64,000 nucleotides of DNA from Pelagibacterium montanilacus (GTDB taxonomy: Bacteria > Pseudomonadota > Alphaproteobacteria > Rhizobiales > Devosiaceae). Every line of letters starts with the position of its first letter. Within the stretch, counting starts at the first letter, position 1. The notes below the pieces were generated by a model, which was given only the letters and a program-made list of their open reading frames with translations, did not search any database and was not told the origin of the DNA. Below are positions 1 to 9,970 of this stretch, piece after piece. The stretch is from NCBI RefSeq assembly GCF_003992665.1, contig NZ_RZMX01000051.1:139794-203793 (forward strand), read 5' to 3'. Both the position numbers and the translations under genes were made by a program.

Positions 1-473
1 GCCCGGAGGCCGAGCGGCTCGAGACCGGGGGCGGGCTGCGCAACGCACTGGCGCTGGTGCCCGGCGATCCGGTGCTGGTGGCCAACACCGACAGCTTCTG
101 GCTGGCCGGCAGCGACACCCCGCTGGCGCGGATGGCCGCGCGCTACGGGCAAGGCGATGCGGACATCGTGCTGTTGTGCACGGCCCCGAGGCGCGCACGC
201 GGGCTGTCCGGGGACCCGGACTTTCACCTTTTGCCCGATGGCGGGCTGGTGGACACGGGAGCCGGGCAGCCGGTCCATTACGCAGGGGTTGCACTTGTCG
301 ACCGGGCCCTCGCGGCCAGCGGACCGGAGGGGCCGTTCTCGCTCTATCGGCACTTTGTTGCCGCGCGGGAGGCGGGCCGGCTCAAGGGCGTGCTGATCGA
401 GGCGCCCTGGTACCATGTGGGCGACGCGGGAGGGCTGGCGCAGGCCGAGACCGCATTGGGGGATGACCGATGA
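1..473 (+). CDS. murU: Nucleotidyltransferase, MurU-like (5' end outside window)
   Basis: C-terminal part of a sugar-phosphate nucleotidyltransferase, open in frame from base 3. An ETGGGL motif lies at about bases 21-38, a metal-binding NTDSF motif follows, and a YHVGDAGGL segment near the end matches the late WxxVGTP-type motif of this superfamily. MurU activates MurNAc-1-phosphate to UDP-MurNAc in cell-wall recycling. The assignment rests on the motifs plus the common alphaproteobacterial order tsaE-amgK-murU-addB-addA. The stop overlaps the addB start (ATGA), so the two are probably translationally coupled. A related MobA-like or mannose-1-phosphate guanylyltransferase cannot be excluded from the fragment. 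Confidence 0.72.
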   Translation, partial: PEAERLETGGGLRNALALVPGDPVLVANTDSFWLAGSDTPLARMAARYGQGDADIVLLCTAPRRARGLSGDPDFHLLPDGGLVDTGAGQPVHYAGVALVDRALAASGPEGPFSLYRHFVAAREAGRLKGVLIEAPWYHVGDAGGLAQAETALGDDR

Positions 474-3400
474 GCGGGCCGAAGCGGATCTACACCATCG
501 CGCCCCATGCACGGTTTGCCCGGACGCTGGCCACCGCGCTTCTGGACGGACGGCTATTGCCGGACTGGCCGCGCGAGGGGCCGTTCTGGCTGGCGGACGT
601 GACCCTTTACCTGCCCACCCAGCGCTCCCGCGAAGCGGTGGCCCAGGCGCTGATCGGGGCGATGGGCGCCGACCCGCTGCTTTTGCCGGACCTGCGGGCG
701 CTGGGGGGCGAGGATCCTCTCGCCGAGCCCTTCGTGCCCCCCTATGACGCGGTGGCCCTGCCCCCGCCGCTGGGACGGATGCGCCGGCTGATGCTGCTTG
801 CCCAGCTCACCGAACGCTGGCTGGCCGCCCAGCAGGGCACGCCGTTTTCCGCGCCGGGGGCCGGGGGACACACCGGGGCGCCCCATGCGGGGGAAGTGCT
901 GGCGCTGGCGCGCTCGCTGGGCACGCTGATCGACGATTTTCTCGTGGCGCGGCGGGACGGGTTTACCCTGGCTGCGATCGAGGACGCCCAGCTCGCCGCC
1001 CAGCAGCAGGAAAGCCTGAGCTTTGTGACCTTCGTTCTCGAGAACTGGCCTGCCGTGCTCGAGGCCGAGGGGGCGATCGAGGCGGCCGAGCGCACCAATC
1101 TGATGCTGGACCGGCAGGCCGAGGCGCTGGCGGCGATTCACGGCGACAAGCCCGTGATCGTGGCCGGCTCGACCGGTTCGATGCCGGCCACCGCCGGGCT
1201 GATGGCGGCGGTGGCGCGGCTGGCGCGCGGGGCGATCGTGGTGCCCGGGCTCGATACGCAGCTTGACGGGCAGGCCCACCAGGCGCTGCTCGAGGAGCGC
1301 AACGCGCCCCATGGCCATCCGCAATACGGCCTTGCGCGCCTGATGCGGCGGCTGGGCACGCCCCCCGCCACGGTCATCGAGCTCGCCAGGGGCGAGGACA
1401 CGCGCACGCGGGTGCTGAACGGGGCGCTGGCGCTGGCCGAGGATACGGCGCGCTGGCGCGCGGTGCGGGCGGAGATCGGGCCCGAGGCCATGGGCGCGGC
1501 GGTGGCGCAGATGAGCATTTTAGGCGCGCGCACGCCCGACCTCGAAGCCCGGGCGATCGCCTTGGCGGTGCGGGCCCGGCTGGCCGCAGGCGGAGACGCC
1601 GCGGTAATCGCCCCCGACCAGACGCTGGCCCGGCGCATCGCCGCAGAACTCGACCGCTTCGGGATCGAGACCGACGACGCTGCGGGCACGCCGCTGGCGC
1701 GGTCCGAAGCGGGACGGCTGGTGCGCCAGATCGTGACGCTGGTCACGGGCGGATATGGCGCGGTGGACCTCGTGGCGCTGTTGCGCAACCGCCATGTGCG
1801 GCTGGGGCTGGGCCGAAGCGCGGTGGCCAGCGCCACGCTGGCGCTGGATCTGGGCGTGTTGCGCGGCCAACGGCCCGCGCCCGGGCTCGAGGGGCTGAGG
1901 GGCGGGCTCAAGGCCAATCTCGATCGCACCACGTCGCGTCCGGCCAGACGGCTGGACGCGGGCGAAGCCGAGGTTGTGAGCGTGCTGCTCGCGCGGCTTG
2001 AGGACGCGCTGGCGCCGCTCTCGCGTCTTCTCGAAGGCGGGCGGTTCACCGTTTCCGCGCTGGCCGAGGCGCTGGGAGCAACGCTGGGGGCGGTGCGGGC
2101 GGCGCCGGGCACGGAGCGGGTGGGGACCATGGAGGGGCAGGCCGAGATGTCCCGCTGGTTCGAAACCTGCACCGGGCTGGGCGCCCGGGGGCCGCTTCTC
2201 GACGCGTTCACCCTGCCCCAGGCGCTCGAAGGGCTTCTGGCCAATGAAAGCGTGCGTCCGCGCCGGCCCAGTGGCGCCCGGGCGGCGATCTATGGCCGGC
2301 TCGAAGCGCGGCTGATTTCTGCGGATCTCACGATCCTTGCCGGGCTCGTCGAGGGCGCCTGGCCCGAGGCCGCGGACCCCGGGCCCTGGCTGAGCCGGGG
2401 CATGCGCATGGCCGCAGGGCTCGAGCCGCCCGAGCGCCAGCACGGTCTGGCCGCGCACGACTTTCTAATGGCGGCGGGACAGGGCGAGGTGATCCTGTCC
2501 TATGCCGAGCGGGCCGGAACCGGGCCTGCCGTGCCCTCCCGCCTGCTCCAGAGGCTGGAAGCGTTTCTGGGGTCCGAGGTCACCGCGCCGATGCGCGCGC
2601 GGGGGCGGCGCTGGGTGGAGGCGGCGGCAGGGCTCGACGCTGCCGATGGGCCGACCAGACCAGCCACGCGCCCCGCGCCAAGGCCGCCGGCCCATATGCG
2701 CCCGCGGCGCCTTTCGGTGACCGAGGCGGAAACGCTGCTGCGCTCACCCTATGATCTTTATGCCCGGCATGTGCTGCGGCTTTCGCCGATCCCGGCGCTG
2801 GGGGCCGATCCCGATGCGGCCGAGCGGGGGACGATCATCCACGCGATTTTCGGGGACTTCATCATCGGTGGCGGCGATCCGCTGGCGCCCGATGCCCACC
2901 AAGAGCTCATGGAGATCGCCGCCGGGAAATTCGCCGGGCTCGAGGCGATCCCCGAGCGCCGGGACATCTGGCTGCGCCGTTTCGAGCACGCGGCGCGCGG
3001 GTTCCTGGCCTTCGAGCACGGGCGCGCCGAAACGGTGCTGGCCCGCCATGCCGAGCGCAGGGGCGAGGCGAGTTTTACCCTCGGCGCGGGAGAGATCACG
3101 CTTTCGGGGCGAGCCGACCGGATCGATACGCTCACGGGCGGGACGATCGAGATCATCGACTTCAAGACCGGCGGGCTGCCCGCCCCTGGCGACATGAAGG
3201 GGTTTTTCGCCCCCCAGATGCCGCTCGAGGCGCGCATGGCGGCGGCGGGCGGCTTCGGGCCGGAGCTGGCGGCGCCGGCCACCGCGCTCACCTATGTCAA
3301 GATCGCAAACGGGCCGCAGGCTTTCACCCCCACCCCCTATCGTGCGGCGGACGGGATGGCGCTGGGCGAGGCTGTGGACGAGACCTTCCGGCGCTTTTCG

Positions 3401-3550
3401 GCCCATGCGGCCGCCCTGCTTTTGAGCGACGAGCACCCCATGGCCGCGCAGGTCTTTCCCCGGCCGGGCCAGCGCTTCAAGGGCGATTACGAACATCTTG
3501 CACGCACCGCCGAATGGGCGGTGGCCGACCCCGAGGACGACCCTTCATGA
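470..3550 (+). CDS. addB: Double-strand break repair protein AddB
   Basis: 1026-residue subunit of the AddAB helicase-nuclease, which processes double-strand DNA ends for RecA-dependent repair (the RecBCD counterpart). The N-terminal part is an inactivated UvrD-like helicase fold (LPTQRSREAV region). The C-terminal part carries a PD-(D/E)XK nuclease: GTIIHAIF with the conserved His, and IIDFKTGG near residue 895. The cysteine cluster that holds the 4Fe-4S staple in Firmicutes AddB is not visible, in keeping with the alphaproteobacterial subtype. The ATG lies inside the overlap with the murU stop, and its own stop overlaps the addA ATG. Confidence 0.93.
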   Translation: MSGPKRIYTIAPHARFARTLATALLDGRLLPDWPREGPFWLADVTLYLPTQRSREAVAQALIGAMGADPLLLPDLRALGGEDPLAEPFVPPYDAVALPPPLGRMRRLMLLAQLTERWLAAQQGTPFSAPGAGGHTGAPHAGEVLALARSLGTLIDDFLVARRDGFTLAAIEDAQLAAQQQESLSFVTFVLENWPAVLEAEGAIEAAERTNLMLDRQAEALAAIHGDKPVIVAGSTGSMPATAGLMAAVARLARGAIVVPGLDTQLDGQAHQALLEERNAPHGHPQYGLARLMRRLGTPPATVIELARGEDTRTRVLNGALALAEDTARWRAVRAEIGPEAMGAAVAQMSILGARTPDLEARAIALAVRARLAAGGDAAVIAPDQTLARRIAAELDRFGIETDDAAGTPLARSEAGRLVRQIVTLVTGGYGAVDLVALLRNRHVRLGLGRSAVASATLALDLGVLRGQRPAPGLEGLRGGLKANLDRTTSRPARRLDAGEAEVVSVLLARLEDALAPLSRLLEGGRFTVSALAEALGATLGAVRAAPGTERVGTMEGQAEMSRWFETCTGLGARGPLLDAFTLPQALEGLLANESVRPRRPSGARAAIYGRLEARLISADLTILAGLVEGAWPEAADPGPWLSRGMRMAAGLEPPERQHGLAAHDFLMAAGQGEVILSYAERAGTGPAVPSRLLQRLEAFLGSEVTAPMRARGRRWVEAAAGLDAADGPTRPATRPAPRPPAHMRPRRLSVTEAETLLRSPYDLYARHVLRLSPIPALGADPDAAERGTIIHAIFGDFIIGGGDPLAPDAHQELMEIAAGKFAGLEAIPERRDIWLRRFEHAARGFLAFEHGRAETVLARHAERRGEASFTLGAGEITLSGRADRIDTLTGGTIEIIDFKTGGLPAPGDMKGFFAPQMPLEARMAAAGGFGPELAAPATALTYVKIANGPQAFTPTPYRAADGMALGEAVDETFRRFSAHAAALLLSDEHPMAAQVFPRPGQRFKGDYEHLARTAEWAVADPEDDPS

Positions 3551-6500
3551 GCGCGGGCCGCACGGACAGGCGCGAGGTGAAGGTGCCCGACGATCTGCGC
3601 GCCACCCAGGCCGCCGTGAGCGCGCCCGAAAATTCGGCGTGGGTGTCGGCCAATGCGGGGTCGGGCAAGACCTTCGTTCTGACGCGGCGGGTGCTGCGGC
3701 TGCTGCTCTCGGGCGTGCGGCCCGAATCGATCCTGTGCCTGACCTACACCAAGGCGGCGGCGGCCGAGATGCGCCAGCGGGTGGGCGCGGAGCTGGCGCG
3801 CTGGGCGCTGGCCGAGGACGGGGACCTTGCCAGTATCCTTGCGGAAACGACGGGCCGGCCCGCGCAGCCCGAGGACATCGTGCGCGCCCGCACGCTTTTC
3901 GCCCATGCGCTGGAGACGCCCGGCGGGCTCAAGATCCAGACCATCCACGCCTTTTGCGAGGCGGTGCTGCAGCGCTTTCCCTATGAGGCGGGGGTGCCTG
4001 TCGATTTCTCGGTGATCGAGGAGGACGAGCGCGAGCGGCTGATGCGCGAGGCCCGCGAAACGGTTCTGGCCGAGGGGCTTAGGGGCGATGCGGCCTCGCG
4101 CACGGCGGTGAGCTATCTCTTCACCCATTTCTCGGACGCCCAGATCGAGACCGCGATCGCCCAGGGGCTGGCCGGCGGCCGGGCGCTGGACGCGGCGCTG
4201 GCCGACCCCGGGCGCGCGATGGCGAGCCTGCGGGGGTTCCTGGGGCTGGGCGCGGGCGAGACCGAAGAGACGATCCGGGCGGGAATCGTCGGGGACATGC
4301 TGGTGCCGGTCAGCGACTATCCGGCGATCCTTTCGATCTGCCCGCCCGATCCGGACAAGACCCGGTTCGAGGACAAGATCGCGCGGATCGACCCCGAAGC
4401 GCCCGATCCCGACGCGGTGCTGGCCGCCTATCTGACCGACAAGGGGCAGGTGCCCAAGGCCTTCCCCAAAAAGGCGTTCGGGGCCGCGGACCCCGCGCTT
4501 GCCGACCGGCTGGCGCGCGAGGCCGACCGGCTGGCCGGGCTTGTCGACAGGCTCAAAGCGGCGGGGATCGCCGAGCGCAGCGGTGCGCTGCTCGTGGTGC
4601 TGGGGGCGATCCTCCAGCGTTTCGAGACGGCAAAGCGCGCCCGCTCACTGCTCGATTTCGACGACCTGATCGCGCGGACCAACGGGCTCTTTGGCAACCG
4701 GGATGTGCGCGACTGGGTGCGCTACAAGCTTGATGCGGGGATCGACCACATCCTTGTCGATGAAAGCCAGGACACCAACCGCGCCCAGTGGCAGGTGATC
4801 GATACGCTGGCCGAGGATTTCTATGCCGGGGACGGGGTGGCCCGACGGCCCCGGACGCTGTTTGCGGTGGGCGACCCCAAGCAGTCGATCTATTCCTTCC
4901 AGGGCGCGGAGCCCGAATTGTTCATCGACAAGGGCCGCCACTACGCCGCGGCGGCGCGCAATGCGGGGGCCCGGTTCGAGCAGCGGGCGCTCAAAGCCAG
5001 CTTCCGCACGCTCGGGGGACTGCTCGGTGCGGTCGATGCGGTGGCCGCCCGCCCCGACATCGCCGCGGGGCTTCTGGCCGGGGGCGAGCCGATCACCCAT
5101 GTCAGCGCGCGCACCGAGGAGGGCGGGGCGGTCGAGATCTGGCCGCTCACGCAGGATCCCGCAGCGCCGGCACCGGGGGAGGACTGGCCTGTCCTGCCGC
5201 CCGAAGCGCTCGAAAGCGCACCAAGGCGGCTGGCCCGGAAGATCGTGGGGCAGATCGCGCGCTGGCTGGAGAGCGGGACACCGCTGGCCGGGCGGGGCCG
5301 GGCGATTCGGGCCGAAGACATCCTGATTCTGGTCCAGACGCGCAACAAGGCGTTCGTGGAGATCGTGGCGGCGCTGCGCCGGGCGGGGATCGCGAGCCCT
5401 GGAGCCGACAAGCTGCCGGTTTCCGCCCATATCGTTGTCGACGATCTTCTGGGGCTGGCCGATGCGCTGGCCAACCCCACCGATGACCTGATGGTCGCCG
5501 CGGTGCTGCGCTCGCCGTTTTTCGACCTCTCCGAAGACGAATTGTATGCCGTGGCTGCCGGGCGGGCCGACGGGCGCTCGGTGTTCTCGGCGCTGGCCGA
5601 GGCCGAGAGCGCTGCGGCGCGGCGCGCTCATGAACGGCTGGACGCGCTGCGCCGGACGCTGGATATCGACCGGCCTTACGGGTTCTTTGCCCATTTGCTC
5701 TACGCACAAGGGGGGCTCAAAGCCCTGCGCCAGCGGCTGGGGGCCGAGGTCGACGAGATCGTGGCCGAATTTCTCGAGCTGGCTCTGGCGCACGAGACGT
5801 CCGACCAGCCCTCGCTGACCGGGTTCGTGGCGCGCATGCGCACCCTGTCGGTGACCGTCAAGCGCGACCTGGCCGAGCGCTCGGCCGGGGTGCGGGTGAT
5901 GACCGTGCATGGAGCCAAGGGGCTGGAATCGCCCATCGTGATCCTCGCCGATGCCGCGGGAGTCCCCCCATCGGTCAAGCGCCAGGTGTTTTTCGAGGCG
6001 CCCGGGCGGGGGGCGCCGTTCATGCTTTATTGCGGGGGAGACAAGGACCGGCATTCGACCGCATCGGCGCCCCTGCGCGAACGCGAAGCCGAGCGCCAGC
6101 AGGCCGAATACTGGCGCAACCTTTATGTGGGAATGACCCGTGCCGAGGATCTGCTGATCGTGGCCGGGCACACCACGCGCGGGGCGGACAAGAGCTGGCA
6201 CAGCGCGATCAGCGCGGCGCTGGCCCCCACGGCGAGGCCGGAAACGCGGGGCGAGGAGACGGTGCTGGTCCACGGGTCCCTGCCCCATAGCCCGATCGCG
6301 GCCGATGGGACGGCGATGGACGTTGAGCCGGTAGAGCACGCGCATGCCGAGCCCGCCCCCATGGCGATTGCGCCGGCACCCGAGCTGCTGGCGCCCTCGC
6401 GCTATGACACGGACACCGGCGATGGGGGGCTGGCCCGGGCCGGGGAGAGCCTCGTTGACGCCGAGACCGCACGGGTGCGCGGGATCGCCCTCCATGCGCT

Positions 6501-6984
6501 GCTCGAGCATCTGGCCAAGACCCCCGAGGCGCTGCGCGAGGGGCTGGCCCATGACGCGGCGCTCCAGTTCCTGCCCGAGCACACCGAACTCGCCGCGCCG
6601 CTGGCCCGCGAAGCGCTGGCGGTGCTCGCGGCGCCGTCACTGGCCCCGGTCTTCGGCCCTTCGAGCCGGGCGGAGGTGGCCTTTTCGCTCAAGGGCATGA
6701 GGGGCGAGCGGGCGATCGTGCTATCTGGGCGCTTCGACAGGATCGTCGTTGACCAGCACGGCGTTCTGGTGGTCGATTTCAAGTCCGATGCGGTCCCGCC
6801 CGCGACCCAGGAGGCGATGCCGCAGGGCTACCGCGCGCAGATGGCGCTCTATTTCAAGGCGGCGCAGCGGCTCTTTCCCGATCGGGCAGTGCGGGTGGCG
6901 ATCGTGTGGACGGCGACGGGAGCGATGAGCGAAATGGATACCCGAGAGCTCACCGCTCTGGCCGCCGACATCGCGCTGGCGTGA
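3547..6984 (+). CDS. addA: Double-strand break repair helicase AddA
   Basis: UvrD/Rep-family helicase with a C-terminal nuclease, catalytic partner of AddB. 1145 residues. Walker A AGSGKT is at residues 37-42, the DESQDTN helicase motif II is in the middle, VGMTRAED (motif VI) is near 860 and the nuclease motif VVDFKSD is near 1075. The ATG at 3547 overlaps the addB TGA (ATGA). A GTG 33 bases upstream is open in the same frame but would sit inside addB without a visible ribosome site, so the overlapping ATG is preferred. It forms one operon with addB, and trxA follows after about 100 bases. Confidence 0.94.
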   Translation: MSAGRTDRREVKVPDDLRATQAAVSAPENSAWVSANAGSGKTFVLTRRVLRLLLSGVRPESILCLTYTKAAAAEMRQRVGAELARWALAEDGDLASILAETTGRPAQPEDIVRARTLFAHALETPGGLKIQTIHAFCEAVLQRFPYEAGVPVDFSVIEEDERERLMREARETVLAEGLRGDAASRTAVSYLFTHFSDAQIETAIAQGLAGGRALDAALADPGRAMASLRGFLGLGAGETEETIRAGIVGDMLVPVSDYPAILSICPPDPDKTRFEDKIARIDPEAPDPDAVLAAYLTDKGQVPKAFPKKAFGAADPALADRLAREADRLAGLVDRLKAAGIAERSGALLVVLGAILQRFETAKRARSLLDFDDLIARTNGLFGNRDVRDWVRYKLDAGIDHILVDESQDTNRAQWQVIDTLAEDFYAGDGVARRPRTLFAVGDPKQSIYSFQGAEPELFIDKGRHYAAAARNAGARFEQRALKASFRTLGGLLGAVDAVAARPDIAAGLLAGGEPITHVSARTEEGGAVEIWPLTQDPAAPAPGEDWPVLPPEALESAPRRLARKIVGQIARWLESGTPLAGRGRAIRAEDILILVQTRNKAFVEIVAALRRAGIASPGADKLPVSAHIVVDDLLGLADALANPTDDLMVAAVLRSPFFDLSEDELYAVAAGRADGRSVFSALAEAESAAARRAHERLDALRRTLDIDRPYGFFAHLLYAQGGLKALRQRLGAEVDEIVAEFLELALAHETSDQPSLTGFVARMRTLSVTVKRDLAERSAGVRVMTVHGAKGLESPIVILADAAGVPPSVKRQVFFEAPGRGAPFMLYCGGDKDRHSTASAPLREREAERQQAEYWRNLYVGMTRAEDLLIVAGHTTRGADKSWHSAISAALAPTARPETRGEETVLVHGSLPHSPIAADGTAMDVEPVEHAHAEPAPMAIAPAPELLAPSRYDTDTGDGGLARAGESLVDAETARVRGIALHALLEHLAKTPEALREGLAHDAALQFLPEHTELAAPLAREALAVLAAPSLAPVFGPSSRAEVAFSLKGMRGERAIVLSGRFDRIVVDQHGVLVVDFKSDAVPPATQEAMPQGYRAQMALYFKAAQRLFPDRAVRVAIVWTATGAMSEMDTRELTALAADIALA

Positions 6985-7083
6985 GGGGGAGCAGGCTTGA
7001 ACTTGGTCCCGACTCTGCCTAGCTAAAGGCCAGAATGACATTCACGTGCCCGTCGGGGCACCCCAGTAAGGACCCATCGCGCA

Positions 7084-7407
7084 ATGACCGAGCAAGTGAC
7101 AGACGCCAATTTTTCCTCCCAGGTTCTGGGGGCCAAGGAACCCGTCCTCGTGGACTTCTGGGCCGAATGGTGCGGTCCGTGCCGCGCGATCGCGCCCATT
7201 CTCGAGGAAATCTCGACCGAGATGGAAGGCAAGGTGAAGATCGTCAAGCTCAACGTCGACGAGAACCCCTCGATCGCCGCCCAGTACGGGGTGCGCTCGA
7301 TCCCGACCATGATCCTGTTCAAGGGCGGGGAAGCGGCCGACATCAAGGTCGGCGCCGGCACGCCCAAGGCCGGGCTGGTCAAATGGCTTGAGGGCCACGC
7401 TGCCTGA
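7084..7407 (+). CDS. trxA: Thioredoxin
   Basis: 107-residue cytoplasmic thioredoxin of standard length. The redox-active WCGPC is at residues 29-33 and the cis-proline loop is in RSIPTMILF. It reduces protein disulfides and is recharged by thioredoxin reductase. About 100 bases separate it from addA, so it may have its own promoter. It converges on folC, and the space between them holds a palindromic repeat and a terminator hairpin. Confidence 0.96.
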   Translation: MTEQVTDANFSSQVLGAKEPVLVDFWAEWCGPCRAIAPILEEISTEMEGKVKIVKLNVDENPSIAAQYGVRSIPTMILFKGGEAADIKVGAGTPKAGLVKWLEGHAA

Positions 7408-7409
7408 CT

Positions 7410-7512
7410 AGAGCATATCCTGTTCTGATTGAATCAGAACAGGAGCTCCAAGTCTTTGATGTGTCGCGTTTTCGAACCGGAAAAGTGTTTCCACTTGTCC
7501 TGAAAACGCTCT
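7410..7512. repeat. Palindromic intergenic repeat, copy 1
   Basis: About 103 bases with AGAGC at the left end and GCTCT at the right. The left part holds a near-perfect palindrome, CCTGTTCTGATT/AATCAGAACAGG. The right part holds a second imperfect inverted repeat around GCGTTTTCGAACCGGAAAA. The same architecture recurs at 11296, 25253, 32853 and, rearranged, at about 32060. Length and mosaic build recall RIME elements of Rhizobium and Bru-RS elements of Brucella; membership of those families was not tested. It lies in the convergent trxA/folC gap. Confidence 0.85.
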
Positions 7513-7539
7513 AACCCACACACTGACTGAGAATTCCCG

Positions 7540-7571
7540 CGCCCCCGCCCGCTCAGGTCGGGGGCGTTCTG
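7540..7571 (+). terminator. Probable Rho-independent terminator after trxA
   Basis: Inverted repeat CGCCCCCG / CGGGGGCG (8 bp stem, 11-base loop), followed on the + strand by TTCTGTTTTG. It lies just beyond the repeat and overlaps the last codons of the convergent folC gene. The T-rich side shows that it serves the addB-addA-trxA direction. Confidence 0.65.
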
Positions 7572-8851
7572 TTTTGCGCGAGGACGGCGCCGGCGAGATA
7601 GAGCGAGCCGCAGATGACGAGGCGGGCGCCCGGGTGCGCCTGGGAAGCGGAGCGCAGGGCTGCGCGAACCGAGCGGGCCGTATGCGCACTGAGCCCATTG
7701 GCCGCCACATGGCCCGCGAGTGTCTTGGCATCGAGCGCTCCGGATTCCCCGGGAATGGGGACGGTGAAGACCGGCGGGGCGAGATCGCGGAACGCGGCAA
7801 AGAAGGCGGCGGCGTCCTTGCTGGCCATCATCCCCGAAACCAGCACAAGCGGCGCAGGGCGCGCGCGGGCCATATCGGCGAGCGCTGCGGCAAGGGCCGT
7901 GGCCCCGGCGGCGTTGTGCCCCCCGTCGAGCCAGAGTTCAGCGCCCGGGTCGATGCTGTCGATGAGCGCACCATGGCGCAGAGACATGAGGCGCGCCGGC
8001 CAGACCACCTCGCGCAGGCCCGCGGCAATGGCGCTTTCGGGCAGATCCAGACCGAAATGGCGCACCGCCGCCACCGCAAGGGTGGCGTTCTCGATCTGGT
8101 GCTCGCCCACGAGCGCCGGTAGGGGCAGGTCCAGAAGCTGGGTGTCGTCCTGATAGACCAAACGCCCGCGCTGGGCGTGGCCGTCGAAATCCTGGCCCGC
8201 GACAAAGGGGGCGATCCCCAAAGCCCGGGCGTCGCGCTCGAGCACCGCCATGGCCTCGTCGGGCTGGCGGGCAAAGACCGCCGGGGCGCCGCGCTTGAGG
8301 ATACCCGATTTGGCGCTGGCGATCTCGGCGAGGGTTTCGCCCAGGAACTGGGTGTGATCGTGCGATATGGGCGTGATGATGGTGCCCAATGGCCGCTCGA
8401 CAACATTGGTGGTGTCGAACCGCCCGCCCATGCCGGTCTCAAGCAGCAGCACATCGGCGGGATGGCGGGCAAAGAGGGTGAGGGCGGCGACCGTCGTGAT
8501 CTCGAAAAAGGTGATGGGTGCGCCCTTGTTGGCGGCCTCGCACTCCTCGAGCACCTGGTTGAGCCGGCGGTTCGACACCAGCGTGCCGCCCAGCCTTATG
8601 CGCTCGCGAAAGGCGACGAGATGCGGGGAGGTGTAGACATGGACACGCTTGCCCGCAGCTTCGAGCATGGCCCGCAGATAGGCGATGGTCGAGCCCTTGC
8701 CATTGGTGCCGGCCACGTGGATGACCGGGGGCAGGCGATCCTGGGGCCGGCCCATGGCCTCGAGCAGCCGCTCGGTGCGCGAGAGCTCGAGGTCGATCAG
8801 CTTGGGATGAAGCGCCATCAGGCGCGCCAGTATGGCGTCGGTGCGCGACAC
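7553..8851 (-). CDS. folC: Bifunctional folylpolyglutamate synthase / dihydrofolate synthase
   Basis: 432-residue Mur-ligase-fold enzyme that adds glutamate to dihydropteroate (making dihydrofolate) and then to folates. The P-loop HVAGTNGKGST is near residues 46-56, followed by the FEITT segment typical of FolC and the C-terminal Mur ligase domain containing LVICGSLYLAG. It is the last gene of the trpA-accD-folC run, an order common in alphaproteobacteria, and about 38 bases lie between accD and folC. Confidence 0.94.
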   Translation of the reverse strand: MSRTDAILARLMALHPKLIDLELSRTERLLEAMGRPQDRLPPVIHVAGTNGKGSTIAYLRAMLEAAGKRVHVYTSPHLVAFRERIRLGGTLVSNRRLNQVLEECEAANKGAPITFFEITTVAALTLFARHPADVLLLETGMGGRFDTTNVVERPLGTIITPISHDHTQFLGETLAEIASAKSGILKRGAPAVFARQPDEAMAVLERDARALGIAPFVAGQDFDGHAQRGRLVYQDDTQLLDLPLPALVGEHQIENATLAVAAVRHFGLDLPESAIAAGLREVVWPARLMSLRHGALIDSIDPGAELWLDGGHNAAGATALAAALADMARARPAPLVLVSGMMASKDAAAFFAAFRDLAPPVFTVPIPGESGALDAKTLAGHVAANGLSAHTARSVRAALRSASQAHPGARLVICGSLYLAGAVLAQNRTPPT

Positions 8852-8889
8852 GCTTTCCCCCGGATCTGTCCTTTGTGCCGCGGCGCGGC

Positions 8890-9870
8890 CTATTCTGCGT
8901 GGGCCGCCACGGGAGGATTGGCGAGCGTGTCGTCCTCACCGTCCCCTTCCGCGGCGATCGCCACGTCGCGCATGGAGACACGGCCCGCGTCCCGCTCGGC
9001 GGCGGGGATGGCGGGGTTGACCGGCTGGCGGGTGAAGATCCCGATCAGCGAACCGATGGTGGGGCGCAGATCGTGGCGGTGCACGACCAGGTCCACCATG
9101 CCGTGATCCCGCAGATATTCGGACCGCTGGAAGCCCTTGGGCAGCTTCTCGCGGATGGTCTGCTCGATGACCCGGGGGCCGGCGAAACAGATCAGCGCGT
9201 TGGGCTCGGCGATGTGCACGTCCCCCAGCATGGCATAGGAGGCCGTGACCCCGCCGGTGGTGGGATCGGTCATGACCACGATATAGGGCAGGCCAGCCTC
9301 GCGCAGGCGCTGGACACCGACCGTGGTGCGCGGCATCTGCATGAGCGAGAGGATGCCTTCCTGCATGCGCGCGCCGCCCGAAGCGACAAAGAGAATGAAG
9401 GGCTCCTTGCGCCGGGCTGCGGTTTCCAGCCCGGTGATGATGGCCGAGCCTGCAGCCATGCCGAGCGAGCCGCCCATGAAATCGAAATCCTGCACCCCGA
9501 CGGTGACGCCCTGCCCGTAAAGCGCGCCGGTGGCCACCAGGACCGCGTCTTCCATGCCGGTCTTGGTGCGGCTCTCCTTGAGCCGGTCCGAATAGCGCTT
9601 GGTGTCGCGGAAACGCAGCGGGTCCTGGGGAACCTGGGGCAGCGCCACGGTCTGGAAGGCGCCGTCGTCGAGAAAGCTCGCGAGCCGGTCCCTGGCCTTG
9701 ATCTTCATGTGGTAGCCCGAATTGGGCACCACCCACTGATTGGCCTCGAGATCGCGATAGAACACCATCTCCCCGCTCTGGGGGCATTTCACCCAGAGAT
9801 TTTCCTCGACCTCGCGGCGATTGAGGAAAGAGCGGATTTTGGGGCGAACGACGTTGTCTATCCAGTTCAT
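8890..9870 (-). CDS. accD: Acetyl-CoA carboxylase carboxyltransferase subunit beta
   Basis: 326-residue beta subunit of the carboxyltransferase, which pairs with AccA to make malonyl-CoA for fatty acid synthesis. The crotonase-like core is clear ([25 protein letters not shown]). The N-terminal zinc ribbon is degenerate: only Cys29 of the four canonical cysteines remains, and the second knuckle reads VVPNSGYH. Related alphaproteobacterial AccD proteins, as I recall them, share this loss. The C-terminus carries an acidic tail. Downstream of trpA in the trpA-accD-folC cluster. Confidence 0.95.
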   Translation of the reverse strand: MNWIDNVVRPKIRSFLNRREVEENLWVKCPQSGEMVFYRDLEANQWVVPNSGYHMKIKARDRLASFLDDGAFQTVALPQVPQDPLRFRDTKRYSDRLKESRTKTGMEDAVLVATGALYGQGVTVGVQDFDFMGGSLGMAAGSAIITGLETAARRKEPFILFVASGGARMQEGILSLMQMPRTTVGVQRLREAGLPYIVVMTDPTTGGVTASYAMLGDVHIAEPNALICFAGPRVIEQTIREKLPKGFQRSEYLRDHGMVDLVVHRHDLRPTIGSLIGIFTRQPVNPAIPAAERDAGRVSMRDVAIAAEGDGEDDTLANPPVAAHAE

Positions 9871-9970
9871 GGTTGCTTACCAGCCTTGGCGTCTTTTCGT
9901 GTCCGGACGGGCCTGTGACCACTCCGCCAAGGAGCGCCCGAGGCCCGCCGGACCAATGGTTCAGATCATA

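Noticed and set aside
3514-3546. GTG start for addA 33 bases before the ATG
   Set aside because: It lies inside addB with no ribosome site; the ATG at the addB stop fits coupling.
4645-6582. Long minus-strand reading frame
   Set aside because: Antisense of addA with no family features.
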